Shown: piece after piece, positions 24,945 through 34,340 of the stretch
Layout: every line of letters starts with the position of its first letter
Numbering within the stretch: position 1 is the first letter of the stretch
NCBI RefSeq assembly: GCF_963664415.1
Contig: NZ_OY761445.1
Location: forward strand, 3,250,501-3,314,500
Direction of reading: 5' to 3'
Length of the DNA: 64,000 nt
Source: an uncultured Desulfobacter sp.
GTDB taxonomy: Bacteria > Desulfobacterota > Desulfobacteria > Desulfobacterales > Desulfobacteraceae
Program-made: the position numbers and the translations under genes
The notes under the pieces: model-generated
Told to the model about the DNA's origin: nothing
What the model saw: only the letters and a program-made list of their open reading frames with translations
The model's database searches: none

Positions 24945-27665
24945 TTAGCCAACAAATTCAACCTGGCTTGCAGGAGTACGGCAATCCATGATGTTACCAC
25001 GAGCTTTGTGGTCAGCGATTTCAGCAGAGCAACCCACCATACGTCCAAGCAGGAACATGATGAATGCGATATCCTGCATTTCTTTGGAACCAATTTTTCC
25101 GCTGTTAACGTCTTTCCAGAGCAGATCCAGAGAGATAGTGGCAATAACGCCGTCAATGTTAACGCAGAATACGTTTTTGGTTGCGCCCACGTCAAACATG
25201 GCCTGTACCAGGTAATGATAGAATACCTGGAAGTGGTTGATCTCGTTTCTTTCAGTGAACAGTTTGTCCATGAAAACTTCACGCGGATCGTAGTTGACAG
25301 GTTTTCCCTTGAATACAGGATGGTTTACGCACGGTACCTTGAAGTAGTTCATGATACCTTCGCGCTTTGCCGTCAATTTGGTATCCAGGTATTTCTGAGC
25401 AGTTGCCTGGGCCAGTTCTTTCATCTTGGCATTACGTTTGTCGGTATCCGGTTCCAGGTACGGATCAAAGTCGCCAAAGGCGTCTTTGAGGAACTTGATG
25501 GCTTCAAAACCGTTGCCGCCATGGTCACGACCGGTGTTGTTCATCCAGCCGGAGTAGCATGTAGCGATGAAGTTACCGCCACTGACGGATTCCTTGGAAC
25601 CCTTGGCAGAGATAGTACCCGGGCCGTTGGACATCAGCAGGTTGAGCAGGCCGTTGATGGCGAACTGTTCTTTGGTTTCCGGTTCGCGGTTGAACAGCAG
25701 TTTAAAGCAGGTCGTTGCAAAGTCGGTATTCAGTACGGACAGATCGCTTAAGTCTACCAAGGATTTGTAGAAATCGTTGATTTCATACTGAGGAGCGCAG
25801 CAACCAACAAGAACGCCGTTGCATGCCAGGTAAGTAGCAACTTCGTGAGCGGTTTCAACAGTCATCTGCCTGTCAACAAGCGGCTGCCAGATAAGGCTTA
25901 AGGACATGGCGGCCAGCAGCAGGCTGAGTTTGTTTACATCACTGTTTGCTTCGGCATATTTCTGGGCATATTTGGTGAAAATGGTTTCCAGCCCTTCTTT
26001 GGCCAGCAGATCACCAAAGAAAGCAGCAACTTCTGCTTCTTTAGCTGTTGTTTCACCCTGGGGCATAATCTTCTGTGACAGTTTTTCAGTAACGAGTGCA
26101 TCGTTTACAGACATGTCGCCATAGATGTCAACATAGAAGAGATTGATCATATTCTTGGTCATCTCTGTCATGTCTTGATACAGTTTGCAGTTACCGGAAG
26201 ATAAAACTGCAGCGCCGAGATAGGCGTTGGGCAGCGCGCCGTTAGCACGGGCACGGGCGGTAATATCCATATACTGCGTACCAACAGCTGTGAAATAGTT
26301 CATGATGGCATTGGCCACCGGGAGATATTTCTCATCGGGCTGTACGGAAGATACGGCAAAGAAGTTGGAAAGTGCAAAATTCTTTACAACAAGATCGAGA
26401 ACCGGAACGCCATGTACTTCAGTAACGTCGGTTTTCGGATTCATGCGGCTTGCACCGGACTTGTTGCGCATGGACTCTCTGGTCAGCTGAGCACCTACCT
26501 GGTTGCCAAGTTTTTTGATGGCATCGTTGTAGGGTTCCATGGCTTCAACAGCAGTCATTTTCAGCTTCTCAGGCAGATCAAGACCCTGTTCATTTACGAA
26601 CCAAGGTTTCAGGCTCAGGTCACCAAAAGCTTCAAAATCAGGTTCTTCGCCGATCTCTTTGTAGATGGCTGCCATTGCAGGCGGCGCATCCTGGATGGAT
26701 TCAATTCTAACACCCTTCTTGGAAACTTTGGGGCTGTCAGGGTTGAACATATCCACGCCAAAGTATGTATCAAACCATTTTTCTTTGGCAAGGGCATCAT
26801 CACCGCCACCAGCGATGGCGCCGGCATGACCAACCGCGCGGCTCAGGTTTGCTTTCCAGCGGCCTGTTACGCAGCATACGATGGGTTTGGTCAGTTTGAT
26901 GGTGCCGTCGGCAACCCAGTCAAGGGCTTGTTTTTCATAATATCCGCCGGGCTCAATGTAGCAGAAGATCGCTTTGGTACGCGGATCATTTTCTGCGCAA
27001 TGGAGGAATTCGGGGAAGGCAAACTGGATATAAAGGTCCTTACCGGAGCTAAGTACGGTGGATGTACCGAAACCGGAGGTTTTCAGGTATTCAGGAATGG
27101 TGGTACTGAAGTTACCGGAGTTACTGAAAACAGCAACACTACCTTTTACAAGTGATTCACCGGGGTTGTTTCCGCCCAGGGCGCCACCAACACGTACCTG
27201 ATCCCAGGAGTTACCGATACCCAGGCAGTTTCCGCCGAATACGTCAATTTCATTTTCCTGTGCAATGGCGCGGATAAACGCAGAATCTTTAACGCCTACT
27301 TTTTCTGTAAGGATAACGATTTTGGTCAGATCAGGATTGTGGGCAATCAGTTCGGCAGCAGCAGCAGCAACCGCTGTGGGGGGCAGGTAGATAACGCCGA
27401 CGTCAAATTTAATACCGGCGTCAACGATCTCTTTAACACTGCCGTATGCAGGGATATCACCAATTTTAGTTTCCAGTTTTCCACCGGATTTTCCATATTG
27501 AACACCAGCAACAATGTTGCCACCACTGAATTCATGTGATGTGGGGGTTACGCCTCTACTTTCACCACCCAGAAGATTCATAACGATGCAACGGGATTCT
27601 TTATTTGCTATTTCTTCTAGACTATTTACTCCCACATAGTAGGGGAACGGATTAGTTTGGCTCAT
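24945..27665 (-). CDS. aclA: ATP-citrate lyase, large (SucD-like + citrate synthase-like) subunit
   Basis: The 906-residue protein has a succinyl-CoA synthetase alpha-like part (residues 1-330) with SNSGNFSTTIPEYLKTSG and the phosphohistidine loop AVGHAGAIAGG (His280), then a citrate synthase-like part. In the latter TISAKGSKESVSGGNFI, NTGRDHGGNGFEA, NHPVFKGKPVNYDPRE and FCVNIDGVIATI correspond to the CoA/citrate site and supply His, His and Asp in citrate synthase order. It forms citrate from acetyl-CoA and oxaloacetate or the reverse with ATP; in Desulfobacter the enzyme makes citrate during acetate oxidation and gains ATP. The protein is about 300 residues longer than the Chlorobium-type subunit (about 608), the surplus lying between residues 340 and 680. 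GGAGAAGC precedes ATG 27665. The partner gene is 109 bases upstream. Confidence 0.88.
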   Translation of the reverse strand: MSQTNPFPYYVGVNSLEEIANKESRCIVMNLLGGESRGVTPTSHEFSGGNIVAGVQYGKSGGKLETKIGDIPAYGSVKEIVDAGIKFDVGVIYLPPTAVAAAAAELIAHNPDLTKIVILTEKVGVKDSAFIRAIAQENEIDVFGGNCLGIGNSWDQVRVGGALGGNNPGESLVKGSVAVFSNSGNFSTTIPEYLKTSGFGTSTVLSSGKDLYIQFAFPEFLHCAENDPRTKAIFCYIEPGGYYEKQALDWVADGTIKLTKPIVCCVTGRWKANLSRAVGHAGAIAGGGDDALAKEKWFDTYFGVDMFNPDSPKVSKKGVRIESIQDAPPAMAAIYKEIGEEPDFEAFGDLSLKPWFVNEQGLDLPEKLKMTAVEAMEPYNDAIKKLGNQVGAQLTRESMRNKSGASRMNPKTDVTEVHGVPVLDLVVKNFALSNFFAVSSVQPDEKYLPVANAIMNYFTAVGTQYMDITARARANGALPNAYLGAAVLSSGNCKLYQDMTEMTKNMINLFYVDIYGDMSVNDALVTEKLSQKIMPQGETTAKEAEVAAFFGDLLAKEGLETIFTKYAQKYAEANSDVNKLSLLLAAMSLSLIWQPLVDRQMTVETAHEVATYLACNGVLVGCCAPQYEINDFYKSLVDLSDLSVLNTDFATTCFKLLFNREPETKEQFAINGLLNLLMSNGPGTISAKGSKESVSGGNFIATCYSGWMNNTGRDHGGNGFEAIKFLKDAFGDFDPYLEPDTDKRNAKMKELAQATAQKYLDTKLTAKREGIMNYFKVPCVNHPVFKGKPVNYDPREVFMDKLFTERNEINHFQVFYHYLVQAMFDVGATKNVFCVNIDGVIATISLDLLWKDVNSGKIGSKEMQDIAFIMFLLGRMVGCSAEIADHKARGNIMDCRTPASQVEFVG

Positions 27666-27774
27666 AGCTTCTCCAATAAAATGATTTAATTTCTGTTTAA
27701 TTTGCTAAAATGCTTTTGATTTATAATTAAATCGTCAGATTACCTTTGACCTTTGTTTTTGACTCAGCAATTAA

Positions 27775-29004
27775 TTATTTTTTATTTGCTTGAATCCAGT
27801 TGTCCAGTTCCATGGTGTAATTCAATACACCAATCATACTACTGTCGAAACCGAACATCTTGTAAGGAATCTTCATACTGTCAAGAAGGTCACGGGCATA
27901 AATCATTCCCTGCACAACGTTTGGACCGCCACGGCCGATTACAACGTGCACATCAGGATTCAGTGCAATATTTTCCCTTAAAGCATCAAGCATCGCTTTA
28001 ATGGTAACAAAAATATCGGTATTGTTTGCTTTACCACCAATAATCTGAACAATGTTGGCATTCTTCAGGAAGTGTCTGTAGCAAATGCTTGCAATCTCTT
28101 TCATCTTGGCATAGGGCGGGTTTCCACCAAAGTCAGATGAGAACATTGCTTTGTCGCCTAGAACCTCAGTGGCCGCACTGTTGGCACCGCCGCCAAACAT
28201 GAAGGGCAGGATGGTTCCGTTGGGGTTCAGTTCCACAACGTCACTTTGTCCCTGATAGGTTCTCAGCTGGTTGATTTCAGTTTCAAAATCCGTCAATTCA
28301 GTAGCAAATACTTCATTGGGAAATTTGATGCGGGTATGTGCAGGATCGTCCTGATCGAAAGCTGCTTTAACGTCGCAAGCAACCGGCAAAGGACGTTTGC
28401 CTTTTTTCATACGGATGGGGTTCAGCTCAATCATGGTCAGACCATAATTGTTATACAGATCCCACAGTTTGGGAAGCTGCTGTACCAGCGGGCTGATGAA
28501 AGGTTTGGGGCATCCCAGTTTCAAGAGTGCATCATTGATATGATAACCTCTGAGGCCTTCATTGGGGTTAAAGGGAACAATGGCTTTTTTGTCATCGGGC
28601 AGTTCTTCAACTTCAACACCACCTTCAACAATCAACAGCATGGTCGGCGTTCTGGTTATTGTAGAGGTTGTAATACTTACATAGATCTCTGAATCTGAAG
28701 CAACAAATTCTTCAAATGTGCAGCCGTTTGCTTTATGGGTCGTCGGGCCTTGCTGATATTCGGCAAAGCAAAGGTCTTTTCTGGCCTGATTGGCGTCTGC
28801 ATAGTTGTCGACAATTTTTACCAGCCCTGCTTTTCCTTTTTTACCGGCACTGCCCATAAAAGAGGGTTTTACAACGACTTTGCCGCCTTTTTTGATCAGC
28901 GCTTCAATCTGTTCTTTGGTAGCATTTTCTGTCAGGGTCTCTGCTACGGGGAAATCAACCGTGTCCATCAATTGCTTTCCGTATTTTAATCCAGTTAGTT
29001 GCAT
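27775..29004 (-). CDS. aclB: ATP-citrate lyase, small (ATP-grasp, citrate-binding) subunit
   Basis: The 409-residue protein is the ATP-grasp subunit. Residues 1-230 form the SucC-like ATP-grasp (KKGGKVVVKPSFMGSAGKKG, FEEFVASDSEIYVSI, IELNPIRMKKGKR for Mg2+ and phosphate transfer); residues 240-409 are the citrate-binding part with LPFMFGGGANSAATEVLGDK and VVIGRGGPNVVQGM, typical of ATP-citrate lyase rather than succinyl-CoA synthetase. GGGAGGAAAA before ATG 29004 is a strong ribosome binding site. It is the first gene of the acl operon and uses ATP and citrate to begin the reaction completed by the large subunit. Confidence 0.9.
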   Translation of the reverse strand: MQLTGLKYGKQLMDTVDFPVAETLTENATKEQIEALIKKGGKVVVKPSFMGSAGKKGKAGLVKIVDNYADANQARKDLCFAEYQQGPTTHKANGCTFEEFVASDSEIYVSITTSTITRTPTMLLIVEGGVEVEELPDDKKAIVPFNPNEGLRGYHINDALLKLGCPKPFISPLVQQLPKLWDLYNNYGLTMIELNPIRMKKGKRPLPVACDVKAAFDQDDPAHTRIKFPNEVFATELTDFETEINQLRTYQGQSDVVELNPNGTILPFMFGGGANSAATEVLGDKAMFSSDFGGNPPYAKMKEIASICYRHFLKNANIVQIIGGKANNTDIFVTIKAMLDALRENIALNPDVHVVIGRGGPNVVQGMIYARDLLDSMKIPYKMFGFDSSMIGVLNYTMELDNWIQANKK

Positions 29005-29486
29005 TTTTCCTCCCTGATAATTGTGTGAATTTAATTAAATAAAACTTCTCAATTCATTCGATATTACCAACAGACTTCAATCTTAACACTTTGTTTTTTC
29101 GCAAAACATAAATGTCAATTTATTAAGCATCCAGCCTACCCTTGTATGGTTCACAGATTGCTTCAAGGGGTTTTTGGCTGTTTTGCTTCGTCGCAAGAAG
29201 GTTTAAAGTTCCCCCTAAACTTTTCCCTATCAAGCCCTCCTTTCTTTATTGGGAATTTGCTAAATTTAAATAATCTTTTTAAAGATCTCTTAACATCTGT
29301 TAACAAGTTTAAACTTATATAGGATAGGAACTTCCGTTTTGTCAATAGGATAGTGCAGCCAAAATCCACCGTCGAAATTTAATATGCTTCCATAAAAAAG
29401 CGGACAGGTGGCAGCCATGGGGTTTTAACCTTATCTAAAACACATCAATTGTTAGCCTATAAAAACTATCGTGTGGTATTGTCAAT

Positions 29487-29654
29487 TTATTTTTCGCTGT
29501 GTTTGGCATCTTTAAACATCGCGAATGGTTCATGGGTGTTGACTAAAGTAATAGCGTTAACTAAATAGAGAGGCACAGGCAGATCTGCCAAGGAGATAGG
29601 ATTAGTTAATTCTTTTTCTTGTTCGAACTTGAATGATCGTATGCCTTGTGACAT
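29487..29654 (-). CDS. Possible small protein (55 residues), unknown
   Basis: An ATG-initiated 55-codon frame reads MSQGIRSFKFEQEKELTNPI and then SLADLPVPLYLVNAITLVNT, ending HSEK. GTG 29666 upstream gives a four-residue extension; GAGGGGG lies immediately upstream of it. Composition looks protein-like but no family is recognised. It may be an orphan gene or remnant of a mobile element. Confidence 0.3.
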   Translation of the reverse strand: MSQGIRSFKFEQEKELTNPISLADLPVPLYLVNAITLVNTHEPFAMFKDAKHSEK

Positions 29655-29798
29655 ATTTGTATGCACCCCCTCGTTGGTGGTAGCTTTTCGATTTCAGGGG
29701 TACTATAGCGACTCGATTCAGCAAGCGCAACAAAAAATTTTATTTTTTTTTACAATAAATCATAAAGAAGGATAGCGGGAATTTGAGTATGGCGTAAC

Positions 29799-29836
29799 TG
29801 TAATTGCGGCCCATTAATGTAATTGCGGCCCATTAA
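29799..29836. repeat. Exact 19-bp tandem duplication
   Basis: TGTAATTGCGGCCCATTAA occurs twice back to back with no mismatch (29799-29817 and 29818-29836). Each unit starts with TG. Tandem TG-starting repeats are seen at the ends of some transposons, but no element body is clear here. Confidence 0.8.
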
Positions 29837-29907
29837 AATTATAGGAAAAAATCTGCAATTCTTTTACCACAAACGCTTTGATGACAATCAATCCCTTATA
29901 TTATATG

Positions 29908-29937
29908 TTGACTAAGACACTGATTTTAAACTATATA
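29908..29937 (+). promoter_or_regulatory. Candidate sigma-70 promoter for hisS-aspS
   Basis: TTGACT (29908-29913), an 18-base spacer and TATATA (29932-29937) lie 55 bases before the hisS start. Confidence 0.5.
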
Positions 29938-29992
29938 GATCGGCTGTATATTTTTTTGGTAACGAACAACAAAGATTAAAGATATAAAACGC

Positions 29993-31249
29993 ATGCAGAC
30001 CATACGCGGATTCAGAGATATTCTACCAGAGCAGATTACTCTGTGGCAGAAGGTGGAGCAAGAAGCGGCAGCCCTGTTTGAATCCTTTGGATACAGGGAA
30101 ATCCGTATTCCCATCGTGGAGAAGACAGCTTTGTTTGCCCGGAGTATCGGAGAAACAACCGATATTGTTGAAAAGGAGATGTACACCTTTGAAGACAGGA
30201 AGGGTGAAATGCTCACGCTTCGGCCCGAGGCCACAGCATCCATTTGCAGGGCGTACATCCAGCATAAAATGTATGCTGCCGAACCGGTACGCAAATTTTA
30301 CCTGACAGGCCCCATGTTCCGCCGGGAGCGTCCACAAAAAGGGCGCTACCGCCAATTTTACCAAATTGACGCAGAGGTCTTCGGAGTAGCATCCCCTTAT
30401 ATTGACAGTGAACTGATCTTTCTTTTGCACACATTGTTGCGCCGTCTTGGTCTTGAAGGCCTTTCGGCACATATCAACAGCCTCGGCTGCCCGGCCTGCC
30501 GCCCTGATTTTCAAAAAGCTTTGTTGGATTTTTTAGGCGAACACAAAGAGAACCTGTGCGAGAACTGCCAACGCAGACTGGTTAAAAATCCATTGCGGAT
30601 ACTGGACTGTAAAGTTCAAACATGCAGACAGGCACTTGAGGGCTCACCGGCCACAGTGGATCACCTGTGCCCGGAGTGCAGCACCCATTTTGAAACCGTA
30701 AAAAACAGCCTTAAAAAATTGGGCGTGGATTTCATAATCGACGACACCCTGGTTCGGGGATTAGACTACTATACCCGAACAGCCTGGGAGATTCAGACCA
30801 CAACCCTTGGCGCCCAGTCCGCCGTTGCCGGCGGCGGCCGGTACGATCGCCTGGTGGAAGAGCTTGGCGGCCCCCCAACACCGGCCATCGGATTTGCCAT
30901 CGGATTTGATCGTCTGGTGGAAGTTATGGAGCAGCTTGACAACCAGGCATGCGAAAAAGACCCCGACCTTTTTATTGTCAGCCTGGGAGCAAACGCACAG
31001 GAATATGCATTTGAATGGTCCTGCCGGCTCAATACCATGGGCATAAGAACAGATACGGATTTCCGTGGAAAAAGTATGAAAGCGCTGATGAAGCGGGCAA
31101 ACAAACTCAATGCAGGTTTTGTTCTCATTGTCGGGGACAATGAACTTGTCCAGAAAAAACTTGTGCTGCGCAACATGGCGACCAAAGAGCAGACTGAAAT
31201 CGGTCTGGATAACCTGGTGAATGATCTGGCAAAACTAATTCAACATTAA
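29993..31249 (+). CDS. hisS: Histidyl-tRNA synthetase
   Basis: The 418-residue class II synthetase starts MQTIRGFRDILPEQ; motif 2 is RKFYLTGPMFRRERPQKGRYRQF (key residues near 103-125), the histidine-binding LVRGLDYYTRTAWE appears near residue 255, and GGGRYDRLVEELGGP contributes motif 3 region (AIGFAIGFDRL). The C-terminal anticodon-binding domain runs from about residue 325. A pair of CxxC motifs near residues 185-215 (CENCQRR, CPECSTHF) is notable and may bind zinc. It charges tRNA-His and precedes aspS by 11 bases, the common hisS-aspS order. Confidence 0.96.
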   Translation: MQTIRGFRDILPEQITLWQKVEQEAAALFESFGYREIRIPIVEKTALFARSIGETTDIVEKEMYTFEDRKGEMLTLRPEATASICRAYIQHKMYAAEPVRKFYLTGPMFRRERPQKGRYRQFYQIDAEVFGVASPYIDSELIFLLHTLLRRLGLEGLSAHINSLGCPACRPDFQKALLDFLGEHKENLCENCQRRLVKNPLRILDCKVQTCRQALEGSPATVDHLCPECSTHFETVKNSLKKLGVDFIIDDTLVRGLDYYTRTAWEIQTTTLGAQSAVAGGGRYDRLVEELGGPPTPAIGFAIGFDRLVEVMEQLDNQACEKDPDLFIVSLGANAQEYAFEWSCRLNTMGIRTDTDFRGKSMKALMKRANKLNAGFVLIVGDNELVQKKLVLRNMATKEQTEIGLDNLVNDLAKLIQH

Positions 31250-31260
31250 TAAATATAGTT

Positions 31261-33066
31261 ATGGAGTTTAAATTAAAAGTGACTGATTTACTTGGAGATA
31301 TGAAACGCACACACACCTGCATTGAGTTAGGGGAAAGCCACATTGGCCAGGACGTCGTACTCATGGGGTGGGTTCAGCACCGCCGGGATCACGGCGGCGT
31401 TATTTTTGTGGACCTTCGGGACCGGGAAGGTATTACTCAGGTTGTATTTGATCCGTCTATTTCCGAGGCTGTCCATGAAAAAGCCCAGGAAATCAGAAAT
31501 GAATATGTTCTGGGTATTAAAGGAAAGGTGTCTGCACGGCCTGCAGATATGGTAAACCCCAGGATGACCACCGGTGCCATTGAAGTGCTTGTGGACGAGT
31601 TGCGGATTTTTTCCAGAGCCAAGACACCGGCCTTTCAAATTGAAGACCGGGTGGATGCCTCGGAAACCATACGCCTGCAGTATCGGTATCTGGATTTAAG
31701 GCGCACCCAGTTAAAAAACAATATTCTGGCCCGGCACAAAACCACCATGACAGTTCGAAATTACCTGGATAGCAACGGGTTTGTGGATATCGAAACCCCG
31801 TTTCTAACCAAAAGCACCCCTGAAGGTGCCAGGGATTATCTGGTTCCCTCCCGGGTCAACCAAGGTGATTTTTACGCCCTGCCCCAGTCTCCCCAGCTTT
31901 TCAAGCAGCTTTTAATGGTCGCCGGGTTTGACCGGTATTACCAGATTGTCAAGTGCTTCAGAGACGAAGATCTGCGGGCGGACCGCCAGCCTGAGTTCAC
32001 CCAGATTGATATGGAGCTCTCCTTTGTGGATGAATACCAGGTGATGGAGATCACCGAAGGGTTAATCAAAGCTATATTCAAAAATGTGCTGAATGTGGAA
32101 TTTTCCGAACCCTTCCCCACCATGACCTGGGCCGAGTCTATGGACCGGTTCGGCCTGGATCGTCCTGATTTAAGATTTGGCCTGGAATTGAAAAATGTAT
32201 CCGACATTGTAGCCAATGCGGATTTTAAAGTGTTTGCCTCTGTGGTTAAAAACGGCGGACTGGTCAAGGCTATCAATGCCAAGGGATGCGCTGATTTTTC
32301 CAGAAAACAGATTGATGAACTCACCGAGTTTGCCGCAGTCTACAGAGCCAAAGGGCTTGCCTGGATTAAAATAAAGGAAGATCAGTGGCAGTCTCCCATT
32401 GCCAAATTCTTTTCTGATGATGAAAAAGAAGCATTGAAGCAACGCCTGGATCTTGAACCCGGTGATATTGTCTTTTTCGTGGCGGACCAGCCCAAAATCA
32501 CCAATGAAGCTTTGGGGCAGTTGAGAAACGAATTGGCACGCAGGCTTGGGCTCATTGATGACAATGAATTCAAGTTTACCTGGATCACCCACTTCCCCAT
32601 GTTCGAATATGATGAAACGGAAAAACGCTACCAGGCCCTCCACCATCCGTTTACCGCCCCCATGGAATTGGATCTGGACAAATTGGAGACCAATCCCCTG
32701 GAAGTCAACTCCCGGGCCTATGATCTGGTTCTCAACGGTATTGAAATCGGCGGCGGCAGCATCCGTATCCATGACAGCGAACTGCAGCAGCGGGTGCTCA
32801 AGTGCTTGGGCATAGGCGAAGAAGAAGCAAAGGAAAAATTCGGTTTCCTATTGGAAGCACTGACGTTTGGTGCCCCGCCCCACGGCGGCCTGGCCTTTGG
32901 TCTGGATCGTCTGGTTATGCTGATTTGCCAGGAGGATTCCATCCGCAATGTCATAGCCTTTCCCAAAACCCAAAAAGCCACCTGCCTGATGACCCAGGCA
33001 CCGTCAAAAGCGGCTGCGGCCCAGCTCCAGGAACTGGCCATTAAAACGGTAAAGCCGATAGAGTAA
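31261..33066 (+). CDS. aspS: Aspartyl-tRNA synthetase
   Basis: A 601-residue class II synthetase (588 if started at ATG 31300, where MKRTHTCIELGESH matches the family N-terminus; 31261 has no ribosome binding site). It has the OB-fold anticodon domain (GWVQHRRDHGGVIFVDLRDREG), motif 1 region, motif 2 (FRDEDLRADRQPEFTQID), a GAD insertion domain (residues 300-430), and motif 3 (FGLDRLVMLICQEDSIRNVIAFPK). Length and the insertion are bacterial type. With hisS it forms an operon terminated by the stem at 33098-33136. Confidence 0.96.
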   Translation: MEFKLKVTDLLGDMKRTHTCIELGESHIGQDVVLMGWVQHRRDHGGVIFVDLRDREGITQVVFDPSISEAVHEKAQEIRNEYVLGIKGKVSARPADMVNPRMTTGAIEVLVDELRIFSRAKTPAFQIEDRVDASETIRLQYRYLDLRRTQLKNNILARHKTTMTVRNYLDSNGFVDIETPFLTKSTPEGARDYLVPSRVNQGDFYALPQSPQLFKQLLMVAGFDRYYQIVKCFRDEDLRADRQPEFTQIDMELSFVDEYQVMEITEGLIKAIFKNVLNVEFSEPFPTMTWAESMDRFGLDRPDLRFGLELKNVSDIVANADFKVFASVVKNGGLVKAINAKGCADFSRKQIDELTEFAAVYRAKGLAWIKIKEDQWQSPIAKFFSDDEKEALKQRLDLEPGDIVFFVADQPKITNEALGQLRNELARRLGLIDDNEFKFTWITHFPMFEYDETEKRYQALHHPFTAPMELDLDKLETNPLEVNSRAYDLVLNGIEIGGGSIRIHDSELQQRVLKCLGIGEEEAKEKFGFLLEALTFGAPPHGGLAFGLDRLVMLICQEDSIRNVIAFPKTQKATCLMTQAPSKAAAAQLQELAIKTVKPIE

Positions 33067-33097
33067 ACCTCTATCGTTCAACGTCGGCCTTAAAATT

Positions 33098-33136
33098 AAA
33101 AACCGCCCCGGAAACTATTTGTTTCCGGGGCGGTTT
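33098..33136. terminator. Bidirectional terminator between aspS and minE
   Basis: AAAACCGCCCCGGAAAC and GTTTCCGGGGCGGTTTT form a 17-bp stem around TATTT, with A- and T-runs on either side. It serves the convergent aspS and minCDE operons. Confidence 0.9.
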
Positions 33137-33236
33137 TATTGAAAGCCCGGCATCTCCTATGCCATCAAGCGTAAGATGCGATACCCTATATCTTAAAATC
33201 AGTTCTCGCCGCTGAAGTACAGTATTATATTATAGG

Positions 33237-33503
33237 CTATGCCCGTTTTCTTTTTACATGGAGAATCGGGGTATTGAACACCAGAGCAGAGACATCTTTA
33301 TCGTTTTTAACCTTAAGCTCCAATGCATTTTGATCAATTTCAAAATATTTTGATATCACATTAACGATATCCATCTGAAGATCTGTCAAAGTAGTGTCAT
33401 TCACTTCCAGCTTATCGTAAACTAAAGAAAATTGAAGCCGCTTTTTTGCTTCGTCACTACTTCTTTTCTGGCCTGTGAACCGTCTCAAAAATTCTTGCAG
33501 CAT
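33237..33503 (-). CDS. minE: Cell division topological specificity factor MinE
   Basis: The 88-residue protein has the N-terminal membrane/MinD-contact helix MLQEFLRRFTG, the anti-MinCD helix KKRLQFSLVYDK and the dimerisation domain VISKYFEIDQNALELKV. AGGAGC precedes the ATG. It ends the minCDE operon (transcribed right to left) and sets MinC/MinD oscillation so that the division ring forms mid-cell. Confidence 0.93.
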   Translation of the reverse strand: MLQEFLRRFTGQKRSSDEAKKRLQFSLVYDKLEVNDTTLTDLQMDIVNVISKYFEIDQNALELKVKNDKDVSALVFNTPILHVKRKRA

Positions 33504-33513
33504 TCAACGCTCC

Positions 33514-34308
33514 TTATCTTAACCCGAAAGTTTTACTCAGTTTGCTCCATACGCTGGTTTTCTGATTTGGCACCTCAATGGGAACCTCTTCGCCATTCAA
33601 ACGTTTGGCAATCCTGCGAAAGGCCTGTCCGGCACCGGAATCATTCTGGAGCACCAGGGGCGTACCGGTGTTGGAGGATATGAGTACTTTTTCATCCATG
33701 GGTACAAGCCCTGCCAGTTCAATGGATAAAATATCCAACACATCTTCATGACTGAGCATTTCCCCACGTTCCACACGCGCCGGTTCAAGACGGTTAACAA
33801 TGAGCTTGGGTTCCAGGGAACGGGCGTACAAAAGGCCGATAACGCGATCCGCGTCCCTGACAGCCGATACATCCGGGGTGCAGACCACAACCGCCTCATT
33901 GGCGCCGGCAATGGAATTTTCAAACCCTCTTTCAATACCGGCCGGAGAGTCCATAATCACATAATCAAATTTTTTGCGTAATTCCTTGGCCACGCGTTCA
34001 ACCCCAGATGGTGACAGCACATCTTTATTATCGCTTTGGGAAGCCGGGATAAGAAAAAGATTCTCAATACGCCTGTCCCGGATGGCGGCTTGGTCGATCT
34101 TGCATCTGCCCTTTACCACATCTACAATATTAAAAACAATCCGGTTTTCCAAGCCCATAACCACATCAAGATTACGCAGTCCGATATCCATATCCACAAT
34201 AGCGACCCTTTTTCCTTCAAGAGCCAAGGCTGCGCCGATGGAAGAGGTCGCTGTTGTTTTACCTACGCCGCCCTTTCCAGATGTTACGACAATAATTTTA
34301 CCTTCCAA
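33514..34308 (-). CDS. minD: Septum site-determining ATPase MinD
   Basis: The 264-residue deviant Walker ATPase reads MEGKIIVVTSGKGGVGKTT at its start and has DMDIGLRNLDVVMGLENR near residue 40 and DSPAGIERG. I start it at TTG 34308, preceded by GAGGTG at good spacing; a TTG at 34320 would add MRCN without improving homology. The last residues SVWSKLSKTFGLR form the amphipathic membrane-targeting helix. With MinC it inhibits division at the poles; MinE stimulates its ATPase. Ten bases separate it from minE. Confidence 0.95.
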   Translation of the reverse strand: MEGKIIVVTSGKGGVGKTTATSSIGAALALEGKRVAIVDMDIGLRNLDVVMGLENRIVFNIVDVVKGRCKIDQAAIRDRRIENLFLIPASQSDNKDVLSPSGVERVAKELRKKFDYVIMDSPAGIERGFENSIAGANEAVVVCTPDVSAVRDADRVIGLLYARSLEPKLIVNRLEPARVERGEMLSHEDVLDILSIELAGLVPMDEKVLISSNTGTPLVLQNDSGAGQAFRRIAKRLNGEEVPIEVPNQKTSVWSKLSKTFGLR

Positions 34309-34340
34309 GTTACACCTCAATAGTTATGATTGTTTTTTCT

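Larger units (their letters stand above)
29005..29992. other. Gene-poor 988-bp stretch between acl and hisS
   Basis: Base composition is AT-rich and no ORF with family support is present. A 68-codon minus-strand frame at 29163-29369 has no recognisable motif. The stretch contains one possible small gene (29487-29654), a 19-bp tandem duplication (29799-29836) and a hisS promoter (29908-29937). It may be a decayed mobile element. Confidence 0.5.

Noticed and set aside
25008..27155. Two plus-strand ORFs of 247 codons opposite aclA
   Set aside because: Shadow frames of the highly biased aclA gene; no ribosome binding site and no domain.
29163..29369. 68-codon minus-strand frame in the gene-poor stretch
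   Set aside because: AT-rich, Lys/Phe-rich, no motif, no ribosome binding site.
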